A program made the translations under genes and the position numbers. A stretch of 64,000 bases of DNA, taken from contig WPIO01000035.1 of assembly GCA_009760855.2 (NCBI GenBank), positions 3,728,501 to 3,792,500 on the forward strand. The letters run 5' to 3'. Positions 23,937 to 38,700 of the stretch are shown here, piece by piece. Source of the stretch: Cristatella mucedo. Taxonomy: Eukaryota > Bryozoa > Phylactolaemata > Cristatellidae. The stretch's first letter is position 1. Every line of letters starts with the position of its first letter. The notes under the pieces were generated by a model. That model did not search any database and was not told where the DNA came from. It saw only the letters and a program-made list of their open reading frames with translations.

Positions 23937-25247
23937 TACTGACCTTAATTAAAGCACGCGGAGCTGTTGAGCAACGATAAGGCGTAGTCGGGGAAACGAT
24001 GGTGGTTCGTGACCGTTCGACGTAAGGCCACGAGGCTGCCGGAAATGGGAGGGAGTGCCTGGTCTGCATTCGTCTGTAGGAACCAGCGACCACTCCAGAT
24101 CAGTTCAGTTCGAATCAATGGTATCAGATCAGCTGCAAAGCAACTATCCCGTAGTGCCACAGTTGGCGGTGCTGAATCATTTCGTGGTCGCAGCGAGTTG
24201 TTTTTCGTAGCCGCAAAAATCGCCGGTCCATAATCCGCTACCGTAGTCGAGGTCGCCGAGGCAGCGACGAAGCGAAGCGACCATTAGCGCGAGCGCGAGC
24301 AATTCGAAACTAAACAACCGCCTTCCCGGGTCGCTCGGTGCGCGTGAGCTGTTTACTTGAATTTTACTCCAGTTACAAGGCGGCGGCCTCAGTAAAACGA
24401 GCCAGCCAGCCACGAGTGCCTGCCGCGGTAGTCGTAGAGCGACAGAGCGGAGCTCACTACTCGCCTCTAGTCGCGTTGCACCGCCGCCCACTGCGCTTGC
24501 CGCACAGCTTTCCTGCTAGTTATGCTGCTCGTTGAGAATGCATTAGCCCGGCCGTCCAGCCCCGCTTAAGCCGGGAGCCCGGTCAAACTGATTAAACTGA
24601 AGACGCAACGCGCCGTAGTGTACGTCTAGTGACTGCGTCTAAAAGTCGTGAAAGAAATTTGCGTACAACAATCACTCGCAATTCAAGAATACCAGCGCTA
24701 TAGGGAGTGCCACTCATTCCGTAGGATAGAGGTTGCGGCCACAATTCGGCCAAATGTGAACTTGAAGAGTGAGTCACCCCCAGGCGGCGCCACCGAGCCG
24801 TCGGTGCGCGGGAGCGCGAGCCGGTCGAATGCAATATGACTCGCTACTATGCAGCTAGTCGCTGGGGACTATCAAAAGTCTAAGCGGGATACGAACGCGA
24901 CGGCGGGCGCCACCATCTTTTTCGTGAGTGCGGTATCAATATGGTAGGAGGGGGGAATGGGGGGGGGGCAATCTGGCTGTTGTGTGCTCGCGAATGTCAG
25001 CGGATGTCGGCGAATGCCAGCCCAGCGGCCGCAGTTAATCGGCGCTTCCGCGACTCCAACTGCAATGCCCCCTGCTGCTTCCTCGTTTGTCCCAAGTTTA
25101 CTCGAGCTGGGCATGAGCGCACGGCCAGTGGATAGCGGCGCACACTGCCGAGATTAAGTGCTGCGTAGATGCGTCGCGGATTCGTGGAAAAGAGTTGGCA
25201 CAGCTCCAACAAGACCAGGGCTTGAAGTCGTGCAGCTGCAGAAAGCT

Positions 25248-25249
<2 letters not shown>
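23937..25249. other. GC-rich unique sequence
   Basis: No gene is recognisable. A G-rich run lies near 24947-24968. Short frames overlap on both strands and lack motifs. Confidence 0.4.
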
Positions 25250-25309
<60 letters not shown>

Positions 25310-25381
25310 GAGAGAAGGAGAAAAAGAGAGAGATAGAGATAGATAGATAGATAGAGAGTGAGAGAGAGAGAGAGAGAGAGA
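25250..25381. repeat. (AG)n microsatellite with GATA-like interruption
   Basis: Pure AG units run to about 25305, then AGAA, GATAGA and AG units to 25381. Ser-Leu repeat frames on the minus strand are artefacts. Confidence 0.97.
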
Positions 25382-25739
25382 GCACACCGATGAAAACGAT
25401 GGCGATTTCGCCAGCCGAGTGTGCTTAGCGTAGTGGCGTCGTGAGGGCTTCTGAAAGTTTATCAATCCCAGGAAGGCCACACGGACCTAGGTCAACGCCA
25501 TTAGCTCATCTCGTTATATCTGGTCATACCGCCGACGTTACGCAATAATATTCTAAGAGGCTACTCCGCGAATGTTAGGAAAGTAAGGAGAAGCTATAAG
25601 TCCGTAAATAGGTGTTCCGGAACTTTCTGTTTTCAGCGTGCTTCTCCAGGCTCTTCGCAGGGGCGAGGCACAAGCAGAGCTCGCCACTGGACGCTACGCA
25701 CGTGCATGCTAGAGCGCTCCTGAGTGCAAGAGCGCGCAC
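25382..25739. other. Unannotated sequence upstream of a LINE
   Basis: Nothing recognisable is seen between the AG repeat and the LINE copy. Confidence 0.4.
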
Positions 25740-27712
25740 ACTCACAGTCGGACAATAAAAAGATTTATAAGATAGTAAACCATTTACTGGTCAATGCTGT
25801 GAGGTCTGATTCCCCAGATATTAAGGGCTCAGCCGAACAGTTTTCAGCCTTCTTTACTGAAAAAATTGTGCACATTCGTGCCTTTGTTAAGTCCACTGCG
25901 ACTAAAGCAGTCGCGGTTCGACAACCTGTGACTTCCTTAAAAGGTTCTCCAAAGTTTCTGCATGCGATGTGGCTACCTTAATAGGGTCTGGCGAAAAGAG
26001 CTCATCTCCTGCAGACCCTATACCTTCATCTCTGTGGTTTTCACCAGCAGACCAACCTAGCCCTGCTTTAACCGAGATTTTTAATGGTTCTCTGGGAAAA
26101 GTGGTCGTCCACAAGTCCTTCAAATCGGCAATCGTTCGACCCCAACGTAAAAAGCCTGGATTAGATACATAGGTCATTGTAAACTATCGCCCAGTTTCCC
26201 TTCTTCTTTTCTTGTCAAAGATTCTTGAAACAATTGTTGCTAAGCAGCTGGTTGATTATATTGAAAAAATGAAATGTCGGAGACATTTCAATCAGGGTTC
26301 AAGAGGCAGCACTCCACTAAAGCTGCTCTCCTCTGTGATAACAACTACATTCTACTTGGCAACGACGACGAGAATGTCACTGCTCTAGCTCTTTTAGATC
26401 TGTCTGCTGCCTTCGACACCGTTGATCACGATGTTCTGCTTGAACGATTGAGAGCAACGATCGGTCTGGCAGACGAAGCGTGGTTTAAATAGTACTTGTC
26501 TGATCATGTTTAATCCGTGTCGTGTGGGGTCAGGTCTCACAAACGAGAATGGTCACCTGCGGAGTCCCTCAGGAGTCTTAACTCGGTCCCTTGCTGTTCT
26601 CCATTTATACACAACCTCTGGCAAAAGTGATTAAGGCCCATGGAATAGGATATCACTTCTATGCTGACTATACTTAGTTGTATTTGTCATTCAAACAGTC
26701 GGAATCTGCTGCAGCAACTGAGAAACTGAATGCTTGCCTTGCCGATATTTAATCCTGGATGTCGGAAAACTTCCTGAAATTAAATGATGATTAAACCGAA
26801 CTGCTGCTCATAGGACACATTAAGCGTGTGGCTGGATTAAAAGGCTTTGCCCTTCTAATAGGTGATGCTATTGTTCGACCATCAACACGTGCTCGAAATT
26901 AAGGTGTCGTTTTCGACAGCTGCCTCAATTTCAAAAGCTTCATTCAGAAGACTGCCTCTACAGCTAGCCATCACATCCGATCCCTATTTAAGATTAGGAG
27001 CTGTCTCCCACAGTTGCTTGTAAAAAATTTAACTAGCTCCTTAATTCTGTCTCGGCTTGATTATTGTAATTCCCTTTTGGCTGTGCTGCCAAAGAAAGCT
27101 ATTAGGCCACTGCAGCTGACTATGAATATGGCTGCAAGGCTAGTCTTCAAGTCCCAGCGGTTTGAGCACGTGTCTCCTTTGCTAAAAGAGCTAGGATGGA
27201 TGCCGGTTGAGCAACGGATACAGAGCAAAGTTCTTAAGCTGACCCACAAGGCCCCCTACGGCTTGGCTCCTTCGTACCAAGCTGAACTGCTGCACCAATT
27301 TCAGCCTGTTCGCGCCCTCAGTTCATGTGTGGACAATAAATTAACTGTTCAATTCCTCCACTTAATGACAGTTGGCGTCAGAAGCTTTAGGTCTGCAGGT
27401 CCTAGACTGTGGAACTCGCTTCCACAATTCTTACACAACGACAACTACTCTCCTACAGCCGACTATGGCACATCTATTTCAGCGGTCCTGAGCGGCTACT
27501 GCTCTCACTATATCAACTGCTCTCCTGACTGTGCTGTGCTTTCTACTTTGTCTTTGTTGCGTGAGACGAAGTCTGTTGGCTACCGAATGTGTACCGAAAG
27601 CCGCTTAGGCTGTGAGTGGGCTATACAAAACTCTCCTGAGTAACACCCACTATGTCTTTTTGACATTGGTGACTTACAGACGGAGATTCATTACATTACA
27701 TACACGTCGAAT
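25740..27712 (+). mobile_element. LINE family B, 5'-truncated copy with RT pseudogene
   Basis: The copy begins in the linker before RT (GSAEQFSAFFTEKIVHIRA), then passes through RT blocks in changing frames: FQSGFKRQHSTKAALL, LALLDLSAAFDTVDHDVL, a stop-broken active-site region near 26660, and the distal RT (LDYCNSLLAVLPKKAI, WNSLPQF) in a 209-codon frame at 27014-27643. The 3' module ends AGACGGAGATTCATTACATTACA at about 27702. Frameshifts and TAA/TAG codons make it inactive. The order and motifs match L2/CR1-type LINEs. Confidence 0.9.
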
Positions 27713-29589
27713 TCAATAAAGACTAATACCTTCGTTATCTATACAATTTTTCTTTTGGTTTACTTCCGGAGTTGCCTTAATTTAGCTGATCATGTCATTT
27801 AATACTTTCTTTCGATGTATCCCATACACTTAAGATATTCTTTGAACACATGTTGAATTTTTAAAAGGTCTTCATTTCACAATGAATTTATTACTGTTCA
27901 GAATTCCAAGCTCTTTAAGATCAAAGTGTGCACAAATTAAATAACCTTATTTAAAGGTACTTTAAATTTTGACTTATTCCTGATAATTTGAGCGTTAGTG
28001 TATTGTATGCAGGCGGAATAAATTTCGCAGGAATTAGTTTAAAGCTATTGGTAAGAAGGTTATACGTTCCTGGAAATACTTCCCTAATGCTCAGACATAT
28101 TATCTTATCAGACAAAATATTTTATTGTCTACCTGCTAAAGTTCCTACGAATCACCATAACTCACGTCTCTTAAAAAGGAAATCGTAAGCATACTAGCCG
28201 AGAAGAATTTTCAAGAATTTATGGCTGCCTCACTTAATAAGAAATACAAGTACAATAAAGCCAAAGTTTTATAATAATTAAAATCACAAGAAAATTAACT
28301 TTTATTATCCAATGTGGTGTAGTTGTTCGCGGGATAACGTTAAAAACCCAACTTTCTACATCAGTGGACGGCTCGTTATTGGATGTTAGGGCAAATCTTG
28401 GTTTTTGTCATCGAACAATTACACTCGGTATTAAATAGAGTTACGTCTTAATTAAAAAGTGACAAGCATAACAATCTGGACTTACTTTTTATATTTTATT
28501 TACTTGTTTTTAAAAATCAATACGCGAGAAATGAGGTAGTCGCTAGACGCATAAACGATTTCCCAAATTACTATTCACCGTTTGCTTCAAGCATATTTTA
28601 TGCACTTATACAAATCTAGCAATTATTACTTACAAATATTAGCAATTGTACTATTTTCGATTCCTTTAGTGATCGATTCTTAATTGACCACAAAGAGCAG
28701 TGCAGCATTCTCAGACCATTTAAACGATCACAAATTCACCCTAAACTTTCAAGAGACAGCTCGGTCTAGTATTATGGTATAACATAACATTATAATGGTA
28801 TTATTACAATCACATAATATCCATAATAATAACGATCATATTAAAATGAATTAATTCAATCGACGGTCTCTTTCATCATTGTGCTGGTCAGTTTATAGAA
28901 GTCTAGGCAGTGAGTTGTGAGTAATAAAAAAGTTTCCTATTATGAATTGTGCTTGCTGGCTCCAAGGCAATTTGGTCTCATATCTTTATCTTTTAGTAAG
29001 AACATAATATCCACCGCTAAACTAAACCGCAACAGGTTAGCCGCTTTTCCTATTTTATCTAACTTTATCACGCTAGAGCTACGAGTCGATCTCGCCACAT
29101 GCATGTAAATTTAATTGGAAGTAGCTCAGCTTCGTTTTAATTTTAGGATCGCCAGATTTCTAGTTAAAAACTTCATAGCTTCACGGACCTTTTGGCGTAC
29201 CTGTTAAAGACTTCTTTCATTGAATGACACCATGTGATAATAACGTTTTTGACCCGTGCATAATTTTATTTGAAAAATCAAAGTTCTTGCAAAATTGTAA
29301 AATAAAACCGATAGACCTACGAACTATTTAAAGCCTAACTATTTGTTGTTCGACCATGGCGTATAGGAAGTTACAGTGCCTATGAGCATTAGTAATCTTA
29401 CAGCATGGTCATAGCTCATGCTCGCCCACGCCAGTAGTATTTGCCACTTGCTAGTAGCCTGGCGAATATTATGCTTACCTATTTCCGTTTCGTTATCACA
29501 GTGCAAATGCATCCCCGTATGTTGTTTTTGATGCCTAGGTCCTCGAATCATGCACAAAAAAGAAGAAAAGGGCCCCGATATTTGTGGGC
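27713..29589. other. AT-rich unannotated sequence
   Basis: About 1.9 kb of AT-rich DNA shows only short motif-free frames. No exon, RNA gene or repeat family was recognised. Confidence 0.45.
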
Positions 29590-29994
29590 TTCTTGTGTCA
29601 TATTAACAGCATTGTCTCGTACTGCTCAGCCCGTCCATTCTCAAGCTTTGCTGAGAATCTCTTCAGCTTACTGGTCATCAAGCCTGCTATACATCCGGCG
29701 GCCCGACGTGACGCTTGTCTTTGGAATACCGTCTGTGTTCGCTATATGCCTATGTGTAAGCGACTATTTCATGAAAAATGGCCTGGGCTTTCTGGCCACA
29801 ACCAAGACCTAGCTAAAATTGGCTAATTGCCACACAAATAACGACGCGCCTTAACAGGATTACATCTTCTTTCGAACCCCTAAATCAGTCAAATTTGGAG
29901 GTGGAGGCAATTCTTTCGCATGCTCATCCTCTAATTTCAAGCCGCTTGCAGTCCCCTGGAACCAGTCTTTGGAATCTAGTCTTTTGAGTTCATA
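29590..29994 (+). mobile_element. LINE family A, degenerate endonuclease-region fragment
   Basis: This matches by eye the copy at 9.6-9.9 kb (CCGGCGGCCC, GCTTGTCTTTGGAAT). Broken frames give strings such as HEKWPGLSGHNQDLAKIG, placed where L2-type endonuclease domains begin. It is truncated by the inverted family-B fragment that follows. Confidence 0.5.
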
Positions 29995-30295
29995 CGGCAA
30001 CTCCGCCTGTAGCTCCACAAAGTCATAAAGACCATGTGGGTGTTAAGCAGGAGAGTTTTGTATAGCCCACTCACAGCCTAAGCGGCTTTTGGTACACATC
30101 CGGTAGCCAACAGACTTCGTCTCACGCAACAAAGAGAAAGTGGGAAGCATAGCAGAGTCAGGAGAGCAGTTGAGGTAGTGAGAAGCATTGAAGTAGCAGC
30201 TCAGGACCTCAGAACCGGATGAGCCATAGTCGGCAGTAGGATAGTAGTTGTTGCGTAAGAACTATGGAAGCGAGTTCCACAATTAACCAGCTACC
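29995..30295 (-). mobile_element. LINE family B, inverted 3' fragment
   Basis: The minus strand carries the end of the RT ORF (GTGGAACTCGCTTCCATAG), the PTADYGSS-type stretch and the complete 3' module up to CTACAGGCGGAG. It interrupts a family A copy, so family B was still moving after A had inserted here. Confidence 0.85.
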
Positions 30296-30399
30296 AATGG
30301 TGGCAGTTTTCTATCACCTCAATATATCAAGTCCTCATTTTGACTCAAATTCCTCAAATCTTATTCGGATTCCAACTGCTTGAAATCCATATCACTTCA

Positions 30400-31262
30400 T
30401 TATTTATTCTAGGTGTCATATTCCAAAGCGACCTCTCGTTAGACGACCACATCAGCTCCACAGTCAAATCTGCCTATTTTCAGCTTCATAACATTGCTAA
30501 AATTAGGGCTAGTTTAGATAAGGATACCACGTCCAAGTTGGTTCAGGCATTCGTGACATCCCGTCTCGACTTCTGCAACTCACTGCTTACTGGCCTACCA
30601 GCATGTGCGATCAGGCGATTGCAGCTGGTGCAAAACTCTGTGGCTAGGCTTGACTGTCGCGAGAGTCGCAGTTGCCACATTACTCCACTTCTCGCCGACC
30701 TGCACTGACTACCAGTGAGGCAACGGATTGACTTCAAGGTTTTGTCGCTCACTTTTAGGTCTCTCCATTCTATGGCTCCAGCCTATCTTTCAGATATACT
30801 ACCCCATCAGGCCAAGCATCGTACCACCTGCTTTTCGGAATCCAACAGTCTAGAAATACCTCATACAAACCTTAAATCCTTCGGAGACCGTGCATTTAGC
30901 TCGTATGCTCCCAAAGCCTGGAACTCCCTCCCGACCTGCGTCAGAACATCCCATGACCTGACCACATTTAAAAGAAACTTAAAAACACACCTCTTTAGGA
31001 CAGCATTTAGTGGGTCCCTGTGATTCGTCCTTGATGTGCTTATTCGTGCTGACACTGTGCATGCTGCCACTAACCACATTTGCATGCTGACCCTGTGCAT
31101 GTCACCCCTAACCATATCATTCATTTTGTTTGTTTTTCAAATATGATTTTACTTACTATTCTATTGCATATCATTTTGCAGCAAATGTAAAGCGCATAGA
31201 AAGAGATTAAGTTCTCTGAGGGCGCTTTATCAAGTGCAATATTATTATTCTTATTATTATTT
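30400..31262 (+). mobile_element. LINE family A, distal RT plus 3' UTR
   Basis: Two plus-strand frames (30340-30708 and 30715-31023), split by one in-frame TGA, encode the distal RT part: GVIFQSDLSLDDHISS, LDFCNSLLTGLPACAI, HQAKHRTTCFSESNSL, AFSSYAPKAWNSLPTC. The 3' UTR, TGTAAAGCGC tail and ATT repeat follow. The sequence is very close to the copy inside the Polinton (54.8-56.0 kb), so both are young. Confidence 0.9.
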
Positions 31263-31269
31263 CACCACG

Positions 31270-31792
31270 CTTGTTGATAACCCTACTGACGCCATCAGTG
31301 CCATATTGCATGCACTGACTAATCCATTTTATTTGTGGCTCTTTTGAATTTACATACCAACGTTAAGAGTCATAAAATCAAAACAATTTTCGTGTACAAC
31401 TGCATACTATCACCGGCCATTATTACAGAATTCGGTGCATCCAATCACATGCTGATCTCATTTAGTAGACTATGAGTGTACTCATCCGCATTGAAAGTCA
31501 CATGTGAATCACACAACCTTAAGAAAATTGAAATCGATGCTGTCCGTGCAGGAATATTCGTTCCACCTTTGCTGCTCAATCCGCTTTCCGGCCTGTCATC
31601 ATTCATAGATTACTACAACGTGACACTGCGAAATGTGCTTGACGAGTTTTTGAGTCAGACTAAGAGCACTGTGGGCGCCTATATTTTCCCACTCACATTA
31701 AACTGGCTAGGTCTACAAAGTGCAAACGTAATAAAACATATACACAAAGCAAGGCTAGCTATCCCACGATAAGCATACAACGACTATTGAAG
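31270..31792 (+). mobile_element. LINE family A-like linker fragment
   Basis: A 98-codon frame (31476-31772) has the look of an L2 endonuclease/RT linker (SFIDYYNVTLRNVLDEFLSQ). No start context supports a host gene, and related sequence recurs at 32.6-32.75 kb. A family-B tail cuts it off. Confidence 0.45.
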
Positions 31793-32018
31793 TCAGCGGT
31801 CCTGAGTTGCTACTTCTATGCTACTCACTACCTCAACTGCTCTCCTGACTCTGCTATGCTTCTCACTTTCTCTTTGTTGCGTGAGACGAAGTCTGTTGGC
31901 TACCAAATGCGTACCGAAAGCCGCTTAGGCTATGAGTTCGCTGTACAAAAATCTCCTGCCTAACACCCACATGGTCTTTATGACTTTGTGGAGTTACAGA
32001 CGGAGATAAATTACATTA
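31793..32018 (+). mobile_element. LINE family B, 3' module
   Basis: This starts in the CAGCGGTCCTGAGTTGCTACTTC segment and ends ACAGACGGAGATAAATTACATTACC. It is a 225-bp severely truncated insertion and does not code. Confidence 0.85.
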
Positions 32019-32039
32019 CCAATCAATCCAAGCAAAAAA

Positions 32040-33386
32040 CAAGTCTAGCTAGCCTCTCTAAAAACATTGCTTAATCATGTCGCACAACCAAAAAAATCCA
32101 TGACGATTAATCTTTTCAACAGCTCCCAGGCTTGCTCATTACCTGGTGACCATGGTCATGACCTACCTAATCGCTCCCCTGTCTTCTTTGTCAACAAGAT
32201 GTCAACAAGCTCACTTCAAGTGTTTCTCTTAGTTGTAGAACTTCTAGAAGACTCGAGAGAGATACATAGAAGTGTAAGACGTCTTGACAATTACAAAGTG
32301 CAAATTTAGAAGTTTAGTTTCTTATACCTGGCTGATAGTATATCCAGTTGGAGGTCGGGCAACACGTAAGTACAGCCAAGGAGTTTTCATTTTCTCTGTA
32401 TACAGCTCTTGGTGGTGCTAAAACAATTTTTTTTAAATATCAATCAATTATACTGTGTCATTAAATACCAGTAATTACGCAATACGAATGAATACAATTT
32501 AAAACAAATTAAGGTGTTCTTAATTCATTGTGACTATGGGATCATAGAAATTTTAGTATTCACTCTTTGCAATGGGTCAGGCTCGCCTATTTAAATTTAA
32601 GGGTTTGCAGAGGCTGTACGTTCCTTTTACAACTGCACTTTGCCATCACGAATTATTACCAATTACTGCTTCTCCCAGATGGCCTATGGTTTTCCACTGA
32701 CATTAAAATAGCTAAGTCTGCCAAGTGACAGCTTTATAAAGCATACTCAAGATCAGGACAAACTGTCCATCGACTGGCAGGCATACGAAGACTGCTGTAG
32801 ATTGTAGCAATCGATATTTGCAAAGGCCAAGTCTAGCTTTCGCGGAACATTTTTGAATCTCAGATGAACAATATAATACTGATGTCTGTGATAAACCATT
32901 TCCTTAACAGCTCCTAGGTGAGCTCCTTACCCAGTGATCACTTTGACGATCTAGCTGATCGCTACCCTGGCTTCTTCGTCAACAAGATAGACAAGATCGG
33001 GGAGTTCATTCCTAAGATGGTAGCATCCCGCCTTGAATCATGTCCCTAAATTTTATGCAACACTTCAGCGTCTACATTCAAGGATGTCGCTAGTGACCTC
33101 GTCGTAAAGTTAATATCCCAATTGAAGATGACAACTAGTGTTGTGGACCATATTTCCACTGACCTGCTTATACGATGCACTGATTGCTGTTGCCATGCAT
33201 AACTAATATCGTAAATATATCAGTAGCCTTAGATAACGTCCCAAAACCTCTCAAAAGGTCTTTAGTAAGGCCACTACGCAAGAAAAGCAACACTACAGCA
33301 AGTGAACTTAAGTTACTTCCCCCGATCTTCCTTCTACCATTTAAACCAGAGACAATGAAACGAGTCCTGACGGACCTGCTCTTTTA

Positions 33387-33463
<77 letters not shown>

Positions 33464-34760
33464 GGATATACATATATATTAAATAATTTAATTATTTAAA
33501 CTTCCAACGTTACTTGTAAGTTTGAACCTTGTTTTTGAGCTAGTCATTTCACTGAGTCGGCATTGCTTCGATTGGATAACGACTTACTTTGGAATGTAGA
33601 CCAAGATATAGTATGGCTGCATATTTGCTCGATCTTTTGGCAGCTTCTGATACTATCTAGAAACCAAATCTTTTGCTAGCGTTTTTCACCTCGCCTGGGC
33701 AACACCAGTGCTGCATTGCAACGGTTCAGGTGCTGTCTCAGTAGGAGACAGCACCTGAATATTAATGTGAAAGGACAAAGATAATCTGGGAACCACTGAA
33801 GTATGGGGTTCCTCAGGGTTCTTTGATCGGTCCTGATCTGTAAAGTGTTGATACTTTCTGTCTTGCCGGTCTGATTTCTAGGCCACCTTTTCGGGTTTCA
33901 CTTCGATACAGATGACACCCAGTTGTACCTTTACTTGGATCTCTCCCAGCCCTTCATCACCTCAACTTTTCTCATTACCCTTGCTGCATTTATTGATGAC
34001 GCCCCCGGAAGGATGGCCGCGAGCCTTCTCAAATTGAATTATGCTAAAATCAACTTACCACTTGCGGAAAACCGAGAGCGATTCGGGTAGTTTGACATTC
34101 GCTAAGCGGCAGGTAAGGGATATCACACTGAAAACCGAAGCCGATTCGAAGACGTTTATTTATACGGACTCCTCAGCAGGTCAGCATGGTACAGCCCCGC
34201 TTGCTGTACTTCTTTGCCTTTTCTTTCGTTACTTATATATCACTGCCATAAATCAGAACAGCCCATAAACCAACGGCAGTGTCATAATATCGAAATAAAC
34301 ACAATTCAAAAATTAAAAAGTCAGACCCTCAATATCGGTACAGCAATTATATCTCATGTCAAATCTGCACGACATCTGAACGTCTCGTTGCAAATATAGT
34401 TGTCATTCGACGACTGCATCAGCCCCACAGTCAAGTGTGCCTACTTTCAGCTACATATCATGGCTAAACTTCTTGCTTGTTTAGACAGGGACACTACATT
34501 TAAAGTGGAACCTACATTTGTGGAATCCCGTTGGGACAATGAAGACGGAGGACTCGTAACCTGCAGCTTACGAAGCTGCCTAGCCTATTGCCAATTGCAA
34601 GTCCGTGTGCCTCAATGTGCAATCAGAGGTGACAGCAGTGACGGCGTTTCTTGCTCCAACCATAGGACAACCACGTCAGCTACACAGTCAAGTGTGCCTG
34701 CAATCAGCTACGTAACCTTGCTGAAACTAGGGCTTGCATAGACCGGATACTTGGTCCGAA
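32040..34760 (+). mobile_element. Degenerate family A LINE copies (linker to RT)
   Basis: Successive remnants are in LINE order. They include a linker at 32.1-32.3 kb (SSLQVFLL), a second linker at 32.9-33.0 kb (YPGFFVNKIDKI), the pre-RT/RT start at 33.0-33.36 kb (ITNIVNISVALDNVPKPLK, LVRPLRKKS), an RT catalytic region at 33.78-33.98 kb (WGSSGF-like, then DTDDTQLYL, where RT normally has YADDTQLYL) and distal RT fragments at 34.36-34.74 kb. Stops, frameshifts and an internal CT/AT microsatellite show old decay. At least two overlapping insertions are likely. Confidence 0.6.
33390..33458. repeat. (CT)n(AT)n compound microsatellite
   Basis: About 20 CT units run directly into about 14 AT units, inside degraded LINE sequence. 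Confidence 0.97.
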
Positions 34761-34769
34761 CTGGTCCAT

Positions 34770-34985
34770 GCATTTGTAATGTAATGTGATGTATCTCCGT
34801 CTGTAACTCCACAAAGTCATACGGACTATGTGGATGTTACGTGAGAGTTTTGCATAGCAAACTCACAGCCTAAGCAGCTTTCGTTAAAAATTTGGTAGCC
34901 AACAGACTTCATCTCACGCAAAAAAGAGAGAGCGAGAAGCACAGCAGAGTCAATCGAGCAGTTGAGCTAGTAAGTAGCATTTGTG
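34770..34985 (-). mobile_element. LINE family B, inverted 3' module
   Basis: The plus strand reads TGTAATGTGATGTATCTCCG.. through ..GAGCTAGTAAGTAGCAT, the reverse complement of the family-B end. It is older than the 30.0-kb copy, judging by more differences. Confidence 0.8.
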
Positions 34986-35640
34986 ACTTCCGTCTTGACT
35001 TGTGTACCATGCTAATAGCTTTTCTACCCAGATGCTAAATCAGGCTCTTACAGCTAATGCAATAGCCTGCTGCACATTCTATCTGTCGGGAGCATCCTAA
35101 TTGCCACATTGCAGCACTTGTAGCTGACCTGCACTAGCTCCCAAACGAGCAAGACACGACTTAAAGATTCAGCCAATTGCTTTAAGGCTCCCTAATTCTC
35201 CGGCTCAAATCTACGTATCACATTTACTCTCTCGCCAGGGTAAGCATCAGTATAAGACCCGGTTTTCAAAATTCAATTGTGTGGCTATCTGTCATCATCA
35301 CCTCAAATCCTCTGGAGACCTCCTCGCCTTTAGTCTCCACGGTCGCAAATCCACGGACTAACTTCGGAATGGCCTTATGATACGCACTGACTGACGACAT
35401 TTAAAAAGCAGCTCCTGATTTGCAACTAATAATCATAGCGTGTCGTGGTTCCATGTCATTCATTCTGTGTGAGATTTTTTGTGCTTTGAGGCTATGCATG
35501 CGGCCACTAACAATATTAACAAGCTTACCCAAATGCCTGTCTCTAATCATGCTAAGCTTTTTAGCACCTACCCTTTTACTAGTGACTGTTTGATGACACT
35601 TCAGTGTCACTAATTTTAAAATCTATGGAACAAAATAAAC
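34986..35640 (+). mobile_element. Old L2-like LINE fragment
   Basis: The string GCTCTTACAGCTAATGCAATAGCCTGCTGC..TAGCTGACCTGCACTAGC is recognisable as distal RT DNA of an L2 element with many stops. The 3' part resembles family A's CTATGCATGCGGCCACTAAC. A related fragment lies at 43.98-44.2 kb. Confidence 0.55.
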
Positions 35641-37287
<1,647 letters not shown>

Positions 37288-37403
37288 CGAGTCCCTTGCC
37301 TCCTGGGCGAACGTTTTAATACGGTATAGTCAATATAAATAAATAAATAAATATATATTGACTATGCCGTATTAAAATGTTCGCCCAGGAGGCAAGGGAC
37401 TCG
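37288..37403. repeat. 50-bp-arm palindrome
   Basis: CGAGTCCCTTGCCTCCTGGG.. (37288-37337) is inverted at 37354-37403 with about two mismatches. The 16-base AT-rich loop holds AAATA repeats. It is hairpin-forming and sits next to the TA run. The right arm runs into a tRNA-like segment. Confidence 0.9.
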
Positions 37404-37450
37404 ATTTTCACGACCCGGGTCTTGGGTTTGAGTCCACGGTGGACCTTTAT
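37380..37450 (+). mobile_element. tRNA-derived SINE head (copy 3)
   Basis: TTCGCCCAGGAGGCAAGGG..CACGACCCGGGTC TTGGGTTTGAGTCC has A-box- and B-box-like blocks at the spacing seen in the SINE at 15.3 kb. The acceptor stem does not close, so it is not a functional tRNA. Confidence 0.5.
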
Positions 37451-37794
37451 CTTTCATACATCTTTATCGGTGAAAGACTGTCTGGCTTCTTCTGTCGCTA
37501 TGTACGTAAATGACGTAACCTAAACCAGCTGAAGTTTTCCGTTTTCAAAAAGCTGCTTGGCTCTTCGGTCGTTGAAAATTACTGAAGCATTCACCAATGT
37601 GTTATCTATGAATGGTTAAACTTCTGACTTTTGTTGGTTGCTTATTGTATTGCTTTCCTTTGGCGCCACAAAAGTATTCGACCGATATTAATGTTAGTCT
37701 TCCCGGATAGACAAAGTTGCTTGGTTTCCCGAATAGCTTTAGCCGGTAGATCGAAGGTTGTACATAGATAGGCAATGCGGAATATTGCTATATC
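37451..37794. other. Unannotated sequence
   Basis: No gene is recognised between the tRNA-like element and the next LINE copy. It may include the SINE body. Confidence 0.35.
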
Positions 37795-38690
37795 TACCTA
37801 TATCTTTGGGGAAAGTGATTAAGGCCCAAGGAAGAGGATATAACGTTTATGTTAACGATACTCAGCAGTATTTGTCATTCAAATCGTCTGAATCTGCTGC
37901 AGCAACTGAAAAATTGAATTCTTGCCTTGCCGACATTTGATTCTGGACGTCGGAAAACTGATTGAAACTAAATGACGATAAAACCAAACTTCTGCTCGCA
38001 GGACACCACAAGCGTGCGGCTGGATTAAAGAAATTTGCTCTTCTAGCGGGCGATACCTTCGTGCGACACTAAGCACGTGCTCAAAATTCAGGTGTAGTTT
38101 TCGACAGCTGCCTAAATTTCAAAAGGTTTTTTATTCAAAAGACTGCTTCTAGAGCTTGCCATCACGTCCGATCTCTGTCTAAGATTAGGAGCTGTCTTCC
38201 ACAGTGGCTTGCAAAAATGTAACTAGATCCTTAGTTCTGTCTCGGCTTGATTAATTTATTTTTTATTTTTTTTTGGCTGGGCTACCAAAGAAAGCAACTA
38301 GGCTACTGCAGCTGACAAATACGGTTGCAAGACTAGTGTTCAGTCCCAGAGGTTTGACTACATTTCTCCTTTGCTTAAAGAGCTACGATGACTGCCAGAT
38401 GAATATCGGATAGAGAGGAAAGTTCGTACGCTTTCCAACATGGCCCGCCACGGCTTGACTCCATACTTAGCTGAACTACTACGCCAGTTTCAGCCTCCTT
38501 ATGCTCTCAGGTCCGGTATGGAAAGTAAATAAGCTGTTTCATTCTTCCACTTAAATACCATTGGCGACAGTAGTTTTAGCTCTGCAGATCCTAGTCTGTG
38601 GAACTCACTTCCACATTTCTTACTCAACGGCAACTACTTTCCTGCTGCCGACTATGGGTCATCCTTTTCAGAGGACCAGAGCTGCTAATT
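37795..38690 (+). mobile_element. LINE family B, older truncated copy
   Basis: The copy starts at the RT segment GKVIKAQGRGYNVYVNDTQQYLSF (normally FYADDTQLYLSF) and runs through distal RT DNA with many stops to the PTADYGSS-like stretch. The ADD active site reads VND, so it is inactive. It ends where the endonuclease region of the next copy begins. Confidence 0.85.
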
Positions 38691-38700
38691 CTATCAGTCC

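Noticed and set aside
25098-25480. Ser-Leu-rich frames on the minus strand
   Set aside because: They are translations of the AG microsatellite.
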